Source: Bacteroidales bacterium (lineage in GTDB: Bacteria > Bacteroidota > Bacteroidia > Bacteroidales > Marinilabiliaceae). From it: 64,000 nt of DNA. Position 1 is the first letter of the stretch. Each line of letters starts with the position of its first letter. The translations under genes and the position numbers were made by a program. Shown here one piece after another: positions 20,703 through 29,152 of the stretch. The notes below the pieces were generated by a model, which saw nothing but the letters and a program-made list of their open reading frames with translations, was not told the DNA's origin and made no database searches. The stretch covers positions 62,001 through 126,000 of the forward strand of contig JALEMI010000053.1 in NCBI GenBank assembly GCA_022768325.1, written 5' to 3'.

Positions 20703-21584
20703 TTACAATGACGTCATGCGCCTCAACTCTTCGGCAAACTTAATTGACGAGATGCGCATGAAACGTTTATCCGTACCGACGGAGAGGACGGGCTGGAGAC
20801 CAAGGGCCGCATCGCACACAAAACACTCAAGCGCCTCGTAGATGACACTCTGCGGGATTCCCTCCATCTCCTCATACTTCAGGCGAAGTCGCTCCCAAAG
20901 CCCCTTTTCACGAACGTAGTCGCACAGGGCGTCGGGGCGTGTCCCAAGACTTGAACCAACAACGCAGCCGCCTTGCAGCAAGAAGAAGATGTTCCCCACC
21001 GTTGCTCGAGCAATCCTCCCATTGGCCAATTGCAGACACGCGCCGTCAAGCCCCGCCTCTTCGGCACTCCTTTGCGCCAAGGCCTCGATAGACGTCTCAG
21101 ACCATGCCCCCGCATTTCCGCCCACAATGCCATACTCCGACGGCGGCGCAAGACGCAACGCCTTACGCGGGTCGCAATCAAACAACGCCCTCGACATTCG
21201 GCTCTGAAAAAGGGCATGACGCAGAGCCGTCCCGCACGACTTCTGCTCTTGCCAAATGACAATGTGAATTAATGAGTTGGCGGGATAACGGTTTCGCGTA
21301 GCAAGAAGCCAAATCTCCTGACGCAACGCCTCGGACGTTGTGAACTCAATCGCGTTCACGCCAATCCGCGGAAGCTCCGCCATCAGCAGCCGCCAATGGT
21401 AAGGCCAAAGCGTCAGGTATGGCTCGCCCGCCCTCAATGCCACGACATGACGAATGGCGATGGCGGAATAGACCGACGAGCGGATGCCCCAAACGGCATC
21501 TGCCGCCTTGAGATATTCGCCGCCTTGATAATACTTGTCGCACCAAGCGTCGGGCGGCAAGTCAATCATTGAGAGCAGGTCCAA
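20703..21584 (-). CDS. Aminotransferase class IV-fold protein
   Basis: 293 aa; ANGRIARATVGNIFFLLQGGCVVGSSLGTRPDALCDYVRE resembles class IV aminotransferase/ADC lyase. Confidence 0.6.
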   Translation of the reverse strand: MDLLSMIDLPPDAWCDKYYQGGEYLKAADAVWGIRSSVYSAIAIRHVVALRAGEPYLTLWPYHWRLLMAELPRIGVNAIEFTTSEALRQEIWLLATRNRYPANSLIHIVIWQEQKSCGTALRHALFQSRMSRALFDCDPRKALRLAPPSEYGIVGGNAGAWSETSIEALAQRSAEEAGLDGACLQLANGRIARATVGNIFFLLQGGCVVGSSLGTRPDALCDYVREKGLWERLRLKYEEMEGIPQSVIYEALECFVCDAALGLQPVLSVGTDKRFMRISSIKFAEELRRMTSL

Positions 21585-21696
21585 AGTCGTAATTCTTAAT
21601 GTATTGAAAAAGAGGGAGACGCGTGACGCCCACGCAGCCTCCCTCTCTCATCGCGTCACGACACGCCATTACGGGGTCGCGACACAGATGCGTATC

Positions 21697-22593
21697 TTAT
21701 TGCTGGATGTCAGCAAGCGATGCGACACCCGAGGCCGCTACGGAGCGGTCGGTCTTGCGGACAAGTCCCTGAAGCACTTTGCCTGGGCCAACCTCTACGA
21801 ACTCTTGCGCACCGGCGGCAATCATGTTCTGGAGGGTCTGCGTCCAGCGGACGGACGAGGTGAGCTGAGCCACGAGATTCTTCTTGATGGTGACGGGGTC
21901 AGTCTCTGCGCTTGCCGTAACGTTTTGGTATACAGGGCATACGGGTGCGCTGAATGCTGTCTCTTCAATAGCCTTGGCGAGTTCCGCACGGGCTGGCTCC
22001 ATGAAAGGCGAGTGGAACGCGCCACTCACGGCGAGCTTAAGAGCCCTCTTGGCACCCTTCTCAGTCAGGGCGGCACAAGCGGCATCGATGCCCTCGACAG
22101 AGCCAGAAATCACGAGCTGACCCGGGCAGTTGTAGTTGGCGGGAACAACACCGTCGATGCTTGCGCAAACCTCCTCAACAGTGGCGTCGTCAAGACCAAC
22201 AATGGCGGCCATGGTAGAGGGGGCAGCCTCACAAGCCTTCTGCATTGCAAGAGCGCGTTGCGAAACGAGGCGCACACCGTCGGCAAAAGTCATGGCACCA
22301 GCCGCCACGAGGGCAGAGAACTCGCCAAGCGAGTGGCCAGCCACCATGTCGGGCTTGAAGCCCTCGCCAAGCACCTTGGCCAAGATGACGGAGTGGAGGA
22401 AAATGGCAGGCTGCGTCACCTTTGTCTGGCGCAACTCCTCGTCGGTGCCTGCAAACATGATGTCGGTAATCTTGAAACCGAGGATTGCGTCCGCCTCGTC
22501 GAAGAGGGCTTTTGCCTCGGCATTGTTCTCATAGAGGTCCTTGCCCATGCCCGAAAATTGCGAGCCTTGGCCTGGAAAAACGTATGCTTTCAT
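21697..22593 (-). CDS. fabD: Malonyl-CoA-ACP transacylase
   Basis: 298 aa; YVFPGQGSQFSGMGKDLY, VAGHSLGEFSALVAAGAM, GAFHSPFMEPA, VEVGPGKVLQGLVRKTD. Confidence 0.96.
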   Translation of the reverse strand: MKAYVFPGQGSQFSGMGKDLYENNAEAKALFDEADAILGFKITDIMFAGTDEELRQTKVTQPAIFLHSVILAKVLGEGFKPDMVAGHSLGEFSALVAAGAMTFADGVRLVSQRALAMQKACEAAPSTMAAIVGLDDATVEEVCASIDGVVPANYNCPGQLVISGSVEGIDAACAALTEKGAKRALKLAVSGAFHSPFMEPARAELAKAIEETAFSAPVCPVYQNVTASAETDPVTIKKNLVAQLTSSVRWTQTLQNMIAAGAQEFVEVGPGKVLQGLVRKTDRSVAASGVASLADIQQ

Positions 22594-22685
22594 TTTTGTT
22601 ACTCTGTTTATTGCGTGTTTCGTCTCGCAAAGATATTGAAAATCACGTCGAAAAGGAAGCGAAAGGTACAGCCTGATGACCCGCC

Positions 22686-23606
22686 TTATCGATTTCTGCC
22701 TCGACGGTGCTTGCGGGCCTGCCTTTGGCTGCGGTCTCCACTTTCCGCATTGCGAGCCCTGTCGCCGCCTTTCTTGCCAAAGGGGACGGCATCTGCATTT
22801 GCCGTGCGACGCTCTGCGCGTTTATCGGGCTTACGCGTTTGCGGCGCCGGGGTGTCCATCGTCTCGTCGTCCTCATCAATGCGCTCGCCACCCGCGAGAC
22901 GTACCGACGCGCGGAGCTGACCGTTGCGTCCCGTCTTGACGTTGAGCCGGAACATCTGTTCCCAAAGGGTTGTGAACTCGTCGATAAAGCGGTGGACAAT
23001 GGTGAAGTTGGTCGTGATGACCAGATTCTCCTGATTATGGAGCTTGGCTGTGTACGTCCAATTGTAGCTGCCCGTGAAGGCAATGCGGTTGTCAATGATG
23101 CCAAACTTATTGTGCATGTGGTAACGCGAATTGTCCACCTTAACCTCAATTCCGCACCGCGCCAGCTCCTTAATTTGCGAGCCAGAGTCGCGCATCTTGT
23201 TGTTGTCCGTGATGATGCGGACCTTAACGCCGCGCTCGCTTATCGCCTTGATACAGCCCGACAACACATCGTCGGAGATGGTGAAAACGCACAAGTCCAC
23301 GCTCTTCTTGGCCTGCGAGAGGTAGAACGTGATGTTCTCGGGAATGTCCTGCCCCGGGCTGAAAAGCACCTCGTGGAGGCGGAAGGAGTATTTCTCAATT
23401 TGCTCAAACGTCGTCTCAAGCCACCGTATGGCTCTAAGCCCATCGCCACCTACGCCGAGCCTCTTGGCCTCAGTAAAGAGGCGGCTCTTAAGCTCGCCAC
23501 GTTGCGCACGGTCCAACGAGTTGAGACGCTCAACGATGCCGAGAGGCAGCTCTACGTGCCGCTCAAGGTGGAATATGTCGGTAAAATATTCAATAATGTC
23601 CTCCAT
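22686..23606 (-). CDS. Phospholipase D-like domain protein with basic C-terminal tail
   Basis: MEDIIEYFTDIFHLERHVELPL...; YHMHNKFGIIDNRIAFTGSYNWTYTAKLHNQENLVI (HxK PLD motif); start uncertain (ORF extends to 23666). Confidence 0.8.
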   Translation of the reverse strand: MEDIIEYFTDIFHLERHVELPLGIVERLNSLDRAQRGELKSRLFTEAKRLGVGGDGLRAIRWLETTFEQIEKYSFRLHEVLFSPGQDIPENITFYLSQAKKSVDLCVFTISDDVLSGCIKAISERGVKVRIITDNNKMRDSGSQIKELARCGIEVKVDNSRYHMHNKFGIIDNRIAFTGSYNWTYTAKLHNQENLVITTNFTIVHRFIDEFTTLWEQMFRLNVKTGRNGQLRASVRLAGGERIDEDDETMDTPAPQTRKPDKRAERRTANADAVPFGKKGGDRARNAESGDRSQRQARKHRRGRNR

Positions 23607-23805
23607 AACTAATTGTTTTTCGCAGAGTTGCTGAGGAAGAAGGCGCATGGCATCAAGCGACACCACGCTTTAACCGACATAAAATTTACTAATAAAAGTT
23701 GAGAGTATGTTGGGGGGCGGAGGGTTTATCGTGGGAATTTGTAAAAATGGAACGATGAGTAGATGTCAAAATCACCAACCGCATCTCATCAGCAAAAAAC
23801 GCCTT

Positions 23806-23844
23806 TTCAAACACCGTTTGAACGCCCTTCAAACACCGTTTGAA
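23806..23844. repeat. Tandem pair of perfect palindromes ttcaaacaccgtttgaa
   Basis: TTCAAAC-ACC-GTTTGAA at 23806-23822 and again at 23828-23844. Confidence 0.85.
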
Positions 23845-23913
23845 ACGGAAAAGCGGGAATCACCCAAAGACAATTGGGCAACTCCCGCACTCACAAATTA
23901 ATTGACAGGACTC

Positions 23914-24810
23914 TTATATCGTTCGGAGGTACAGCCTCCATCTTTTCAGGCGAGGGAAGAAATGGTACATCATATCCTTGTACTCCTCTTGCGTCATGGG
24001 ATTGGGGAAGTTCTTGTTGACATCGTCAACGAACTGGGCGCAGAAGTCTATCATCTGCTCCATGGTGACGTCCGACGTGAAATCGCCATTTTGATAACAA
24101 TAGTGGCAATAGTCGTGGTTTACAGAGCCGTCGGCGTTTGTTCCGCAAGTCTCGTCGCTTGTCAACGGCATACCGCAGCTTTGGCAGAAGACGGGGAGCT
24201 GCCCCTCTTGGAAAGCCTTCTTCTTTTGCGGGAACGTGGCCTCGTAGGCATCGAACGCATCGGGATTGTTTTGCGCGACCATGTAGCCCTCGGGCGGGCA
24301 ATACGTCCCCTCGACGCCGTCAAGATAGCCCGGGATAAGCTCCTGCGCAAGGAAATACGGCACCTCGCTCTCCCGCGGCTCCTCGTGATAGTGTATTTTT
24401 AAGGAACTCGCAAGGACGAAACCCGCGTGTTTGTAGAACTCGATGTTGCCCTCCATGCAAAGGACGCCAATGCCCATCTCGCGGGCCTTGTCCAAGGCGT
24501 AGTTGAGGAGCTTCAGACCGTAGCCTTTGCGTTTGTAGTCGGGGTGGATGCTGATGGGGCCAAATGTCCACGCCGGGAGGGTCGTGCCGTCGTCTTTCTG
24601 AATTGCGGCCTTGGAGAACATGACGTGTCCTATTATGCGGTCGTCTTCCTCCATGACGAAGTCCAACTCGGGGATGAAGTCCGGATTTTGGCGATATTGG
24701 TTAAGGACGTAGTGCTCAAGACACCCAGGGCGATAGACATTCCAAAAGGCCTCGCGTGTTAGGTTCTCAACCTCGCGGTAGTCTCTTGGCTCTTCTAACC
24801 TGATTTTCAT
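23914..24810 (-). CDS. GNAT acetyltransferase fused to a zinc-ribbon domain
   Basis: 298 aa; GPISIHPDYKRKGYGLKLLNYAL then FCQSCGMPLTSDETCGTNADGSVNHDYCHYCYQNG (four-Cys ribbon). Confidence 0.88.
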   Translation of the reverse strand: MKIRLEEPRDYREVENLTREAFWNVYRPGCLEHYVLNQYRQNPDFIPELDFVMEEDDRIIGHVMFSKAAIQKDDGTTLPAWTFGPISIHPDYKRKGYGLKLLNYALDKAREMGIGVLCMEGNIEFYKHAGFVLASSLKIHYHEEPRESEVPYFLAQELIPGYLDGVEGTYCPPEGYMVAQNNPDAFDAYEATFPQKKKAFQEGQLPVFCQSCGMPLTSDETCGTNADGSVNHDYCHYCYQNGDFTSDVTMEQMIDFCAQFVDDVNKNFPNPMTQEEYKDMMYHFFPRLKRWRLYLRTI

Positions 24811-24995
24811 AATATTATGGTGTTTAACTGTTATGGGATACGGTGCAAAATTATGCCATTAGGAGCTTGTGCGCTTTAATGTGAGGGAATTGTTTCGCAT
24901 AAGGCCAGTACATTGTATATATTCGGGTCTTCTCATCGATTTTTTAATAGAAATGGGTAAATTAGGCGACGTAACACATAAACCTCAATAAAACT

Positions 24996-25424
24996 ATGAG
25001 CACGAATTACGATGTATCACCCTCATCAGTCATCAAAGTCGTACTGTGGGGTGTTGGTCTCTTGGCAGTATTCATTGTAGGATTGGCAATCGTCATCCCA
25101 TGGTACAACGTCTGGAGCCAAGAGATGGAGGGCAAGGCCGAGTTCGCCAAAGCCGAGCAGAACCGCAGAATCAAAATCGAGGAGGCTAAAGCCAACCTGG
25201 AGGCCGAGAAGCTCAACGCGCAAGCCGAGGTGGAGCGAGCCAAGGGCGCAGCCGAGGCCATCAGAATCGAAAACGGCAGCATCACGCCCACCTACATCCA
25301 ATACCTTTGGGTACGTCAGCAGACAAACCTGAACGGCAAGACCGTCATCTACATCCCGACGGAGACAAACCTGCCAATACTCGAAGCAACAAGAGCGACA
25401 CTGGAAAAAGGAGAGGCGCAATAA
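24996..25424 (+). CDS. Small membrane protein with SPFH/prohibitin-like coiled-coil tail
   Basis: 142 aa; one TM helix, RIKIEEAKANLEAEKLNAQAEVERAKGAAEAIRIENG, LWVRQQTNLNGKTVIYIPTETNLPILEA. Confidence 0.6.
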   Translation: MSTNYDVSPSSVIKVVLWGVGLLAVFIVGLAIVIPWYNVWSQEMEGKAEFAKAEQNRRIKIEEAKANLEAEKLNAQAEVERAKGAAEAIRIENGSITPTYIQYLWVRQQTNLNGKTVIYIPTETNLPILEATRATLEKGEAQ

Positions 25425-25455
25425 CGCCAACACTCCAACAACATACACCAAACAA

Positions 25456-25495
25456 AAACGGCACTCGCGGACCATGACGACGCAAGTGCCGTTTT
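25456..25495. terminator. Rho-independent terminator, probably bidirectional
   Basis: aaaacggcactcgcg...cgcaagtgccgtttt between convergent genes. Confidence 0.8.
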
Positions 25496-25503
25496 CTCAT
25501 ATC

Positions 25504-26061
25504 TCAGCCGCCAACCTCCCAAATCTCCATATCGCGCACCTCCGTGCCGTCGATAACGAAGCGCAAGGCCGTCCGCACGCCGTGAATGCCATAGTGTCCA
25601 CACGCCCCGGGGTTCACATGGAGGCAGTCGTACCGCTTGTCATATATCACGCGCAGAATGTGGCTATGCCCCGCCACCATCAGTCGAGGCGGACATCGGC
25701 GCATCTCGGCCGCCACCTTGGCAGCATATCGCCCGGGATAGCCGCCAATATGCGTCATCAGGACACTGACACCCTCAACGCTGAAACGCAATATCCCCAG
25801 CTTTGCCTCCTCCGCCTCGTCGTCTTTCGCGCCATCGGCATTGAAGACGAAACGGGGGCGAGGGTCCACAGCCATGCGGATGTCATGCCCATCGGCATTT
25901 CCCCATACGGCACGCGTAGGCTTATAGCGGCGCAGCTGCTCCAAGACATCCATGGAGCCGATGTCGCCCGCATGCCAAATCTCGTCCACGTCTGATAAAA
26001 ACTCCAACACCCGCGGGTCGAGATAGCCGTGCGTGTCGGATATTAAGCCTATCCGAGTCAT
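25504..26061 (-). CDS. YfcE/MJ0936-family metallophosphoesterase
   Basis: 185 aa; RIGLISDTHGYLD, EIWHAGDIGSMDVLEQL, VWGNADG, LMTHIGGYPG, VAGHSHI, HVNPGACGHYGIH. Confidence 0.92.
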   Translation of the reverse strand: MTRIGLISDTHGYLDPRVLEFLSDVDEIWHAGDIGSMDVLEQLRRYKPTRAVWGNADGHDIRMAVDPRPRFVFNADGAKDDEAEEAKLGILRFSVEGVSVLMTHIGGYPGRYAAKVAAEMRRCPPRLMVAGHSHILRVIYDKRYDCLHVNPGACGHYGIHGVRTALRFVIDGTEVRDMEIWEVGG

Positions 26062-26195
26062 CGTTTCAACACCTATTATATATGACCGCCGAAGATAGCC
26101 ATTTTCCGCCCCACGCCTCTTGCTTTTTGCACATATTGTAATTACCTTTAAGCAATTTAAAACTAATCCCTAACAAGCAAGAACTTCAAAAACCA

Positions 26196-26780
26196 TTGAA
26201 AATGAAATCTTTTAAAATGCTACTCGTCGCCGCACTCGGCGCACTCTCTCTCTCCAGCTGCGGCTACAACGACATGGTCTCAAAGCAGGAAAACGTCGAA
26301 GCCCAATGGGGACAAGTTGAGAACGTCTACCAACGCCGCGCCGACCTCATCCCCAACATAGTATCCACCGTCAAGGGCTACGCCGAGCACGAGAGCTCCA
26401 CACTGACAGCCGTAATCGACGCCCGCTCTAAAGCCACGTCCATCAACATCGACGCCTCGAACCTCAACGAGCAGACCCTCGCACAGTTCCAGAAGGCGCA
26501 GAGCGAACTCAGCGGCGCACTGAGCCGCCTCATGGCCGTTAAAGAGGCTTACCCCGACCTCAAAGCCAACGAGAACTTCCTCAACCTCCAGAACCAACTC
26601 GAACAGACCGAGAACGGCATAACGGCCGAGCGCAACAAGTTCAACGAGGTGGCCAGGGACTACAACACCTACATCCGCAAATTCCCCAACAACATCATTG
26701 CCAGCATCTTCAGCTTCGAGACCAAACCCTACTTCAAGGCCGAAGAAGGCAGCGAGAAAGCCCCTAAGGTTCAGTTCTAA
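26196..26780 (+). CDS. LemA family protein
   Basis: 194 aa; CGYNDMVSKQENVEAQWGQVENVYQRRADLIPNIVSTVKGYAEHESSTLTAVIDARSKA. Confidence 0.95.
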   Translation: MKMKSFKMLLVAALGALSLSSCGYNDMVSKQENVEAQWGQVENVYQRRADLIPNIVSTVKGYAEHESSTLTAVIDARSKATSINIDASNLNEQTLAQFQKAQSELSGALSRLMAVKEAYPDLKANENFLNLQNQLEQTENGITAERNKFNEVARDYNTYIRKFPNNIIASIFSFETKPYFKAEEGSEKAPKVQF

Positions 26781-26785
26781 GCCAC

Positions 26786-27220
26786 ATGTCCGACAAGATA
26801 TTCGACAAGGCCGCATGCAAGAAAATTGCCGAGGCCATAGCCGAGGCCGAGTCTGAGACAAGTGGCGAAATCCACGTCCACGTCTCGCGCCGATGCAAGG
26901 AGAATGTCCTCGACTCGGCAGTTGACGCGTTCAACACCCTCGGGATGCAGAACACCAAGCTGCGCAACGGGGTGCTATTCTTCTTCGCGACAAAGGACCG
27001 ACGCTTTGCCGTGATTGGCGACAAGGGGATAAACGACATCGTTGGGCAAAGCTTCTGGGACGACATCGTGGCCGAGATAAGCAACGCCTTTGCGGGCGGT
27101 CAGCCCATCGACGGGATTTGCCGCGCCATACGCCTCTGCGGCGACAAGCTGCGCGAGTACTTCCCCCACCAGGCAGACGACACCAACGAGCTGTCCGACG
27201 AGGTCTCCTTCGCCAAATAG
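26786..27220 (+). CDS. TPM (TLP18.3) domain protein
   Basis: 144 aa; AIAEAESETSGEIHVHVSRRCKENVLDSAVDAFNTLGMQNTKLRNGVLFFFATKDRRFAVIGDKGIN. Confidence 0.9.
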   Translation: MSDKIFDKAACKKIAEAIAEAESETSGEIHVHVSRRCKENVLDSAVDAFNTLGMQNTKLRNGVLFFFATKDRRFAVIGDKGINDIVGQSFWDDIVAEISNAFAGGQPIDGICRAIRLCGDKLREYFPHQADDTNELSDEVSFAK

Positions 27221-27247
27221 TGCCCAATTTCCCCACAACACATTAAG

Positions 27248-28096
27248 ATGAGACTCAGACTCTTAGATAAGCTGATGCGGATGGCGGCCATGACCGTCGC
27301 CGCATTGGCTTTTGCTTTTTCGGCTCAGGCGCAAATACCTGACCGCCCCGAACCGCCGCGCCTCGTCAACGACATTGCCAATCTGCTAACGTCGTCGGAG
27401 GTCGAGCTGTTAGAAAGCAAGCTCGTAGACTTTGACAATCAGACGTCGACACAAATAACCATCGTCACGGTCACGAACCTTGCCGACCTCCCTGTTGCCA
27501 TGTTTGCCGAGCAACTTGGCGACAAATGGGGCGTAGGGCGCAAGGGGAAAAACAACGGCGTCGTCATCATTGTCAAACCCAAGACACAAGATTCGGCCGG
27601 CGAGGCATTCATCGGCACTGGCTACGGAGTGGAGGGCGCATTGCCCGATGCCGTGTGCCACCGGATTGTCAACCAGCAGATGATACCGCACTTCAAGACG
27701 GACGACTACTCTGCCGGCATTGCCGCAGGGGCACAAGCCGTAATGGATGCGGTGCGCGGCGAATACACCAACGACGAAACGGATAGCATATGGGAAGGCA
27801 ACTTCAAGTTGTTATTCATAGCCTCTATCATTGCTTTAATAGCTCTCTATGTCGCAGCAAAAGTCTACATCGAGAGGTACAAGAAAGCCAAGTCGCGACG
27901 TGAGAAGATTACGACAACCATGACATTCTTTTTCGTCATAGCGACCATATTCTCTTTCATCGTAGACATCTTGTTCCGCATTGCGGGAAGTATGTCAAAA
28001 GGTTCTAAAAACGGTGGTTCGTCCGGCGGCTCCGGTGGATTCGGAGGCTTTGGCGGCGGCTCATTTGGCGGCGGCGGTGGCGGTGGCCGATGGTGA
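27248..28096 (+). CDS. TPM (TLP18.3) domain membrane protein, Gly-rich C-terminus
   Basis: 282 aa; signal peptide, PPRLVNDIANLLTSSEVELLESKLVDFDNQTSTQITIVTV, C-terminal GGSFGGGGGGGRW. Confidence 0.93.
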   Translation: MRLRLLDKLMRMAAMTVAALAFAFSAQAQIPDRPEPPRLVNDIANLLTSSEVELLESKLVDFDNQTSTQITIVTVTNLADLPVAMFAEQLGDKWGVGRKGKNNGVVIIVKPKTQDSAGEAFIGTGYGVEGALPDAVCHRIVNQQMIPHFKTDDYSAGIAAGAQAVMDAVRGEYTNDETDSIWEGNFKLLFIASIIALIALYVAAKVYIERYKKAKSRREKITTTMTFFFVIATIFSFIVDILFRIAGSMSKGSKNGGSSGGSGGFGGFGGGSFGGGGGGGRW

Positions 28097-28143
28097 CCAC
28101 CCTTCCCCCCCCCAAAAAAAATCTTACAACTCCAGTGGCATGA

Positions 28144-29067
28144 CTATTTGGTCTTGCCACTTTTTTTGTCTGCAATGGCCGAGAAATAACTCACCTTTCG
28201 CAGGGTCAGGACCTCGCGTCCGTCGGTGTCGTAGGCATAATCGCACTCCTCTTTCCACAAAGGGTCGAAGCCGTAGGCGTAGGCTGTGCGAGCCGTTGGA
28301 GACAGTGCGCCACTCGCGTTGTCAATCACGTAGGTCTTGCCCTCCACAATGTTCCCCGCCTCGTCGTAAGTGTAGACCGACTTTGTGCGGACATCGCCCG
28401 CCGCCTGCATTGACACGATACGCAAGCCCTTGGCGTCATACTCGTTCTCGCTGCGGCTCACCTCAATAAGCCCCGTGTCGGTAGCCGCCAGGAGGGCGGA
28501 GAAGACCTCATTCCCCGTCTCGTCGTACTGGCTCACCGTCTTTGTCTGTAAGGCCTTTTGACCGTCGCCGCCTTGTGTGGAACCATGCATCTCGACAGCC
28601 GTGACACGCCCGGCGCTGTCATACTCAAAGAGTTGCATCGCCTCGGACCACTCTTCCCTCACAATCCGCTCGCCTTCATATTCAAGAATCACCGTCTCCA
28701 CCACCCCACTCTCGTCGATCTCCATGTGCGCCGTTTGCCCACTCTCCTTCTTGAAGAAACGCACCTCCTTTTTGCCCATTGGCACCGTAAGGACAATGCG
28801 CGTAATATTTCCGCACGAATCGTACTCCGTGCGCTGCTCGCCCGTCAAAACACCTGCGCCGTAATAGAGCATCAACGTGTCGCGCCCCATGGCGTCGCGT
28901 AGATATACTTGGCGCACAACCTCCGCCCCATCGACGCCAGTTGTTACGCAGCTGTCCAAAACCATCGCCTTCTCGTCAAAAAAATCCTGCCCTCCGCCCG
29001 TGCAAGCCGATATTGCGAGAGCCGAGAGCATGGCCATCAGGCTCGCCTTTGTTTCACCCATACGCAT
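28144..29067 (-). CDS. Hypothetical lipoprotein with RHS/YD-like repeats
   Basis: 307 aa; lipobox LAISACTGG; repeated YDSAGRVTAVEM, YDETGNEVFSA, YDAKGLRIVSM, YDEAGNIVEGK, YDTDGREVLT. Confidence 0.7.
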   Translation of the reverse strand: MRMGETKASLMAMLSALAISACTGGGQDFFDEKAMVLDSCVTTGVDGAEVVRQVYLRDAMGRDTLMLYYGAGVLTGEQRTEYDSCGNITRIVLTVPMGKKEVRFFKKESGQTAHMEIDESGVVETVILEYEGERIVREEWSEAMQLFEYDSAGRVTAVEMHGSTQGGDGQKALQTKTVSQYDETGNEVFSALLAATDTGLIEVSRSENEYDAKGLRIVSMQAAGDVRTKSVYTYDEAGNIVEGKTYVIDNASGALSPTARTAYAYGFDPLWKEECDYAYDTDGREVLTLRKVSYFSAIADKKSGKTK

Positions 29068-29152
29068 TGTTCGTTAAACAATCATTAACTTACCGAAGAA
29101 AAACTATATCTTAGCATTGCAAAAATAAACATAAGCAAATCAATCATACACA

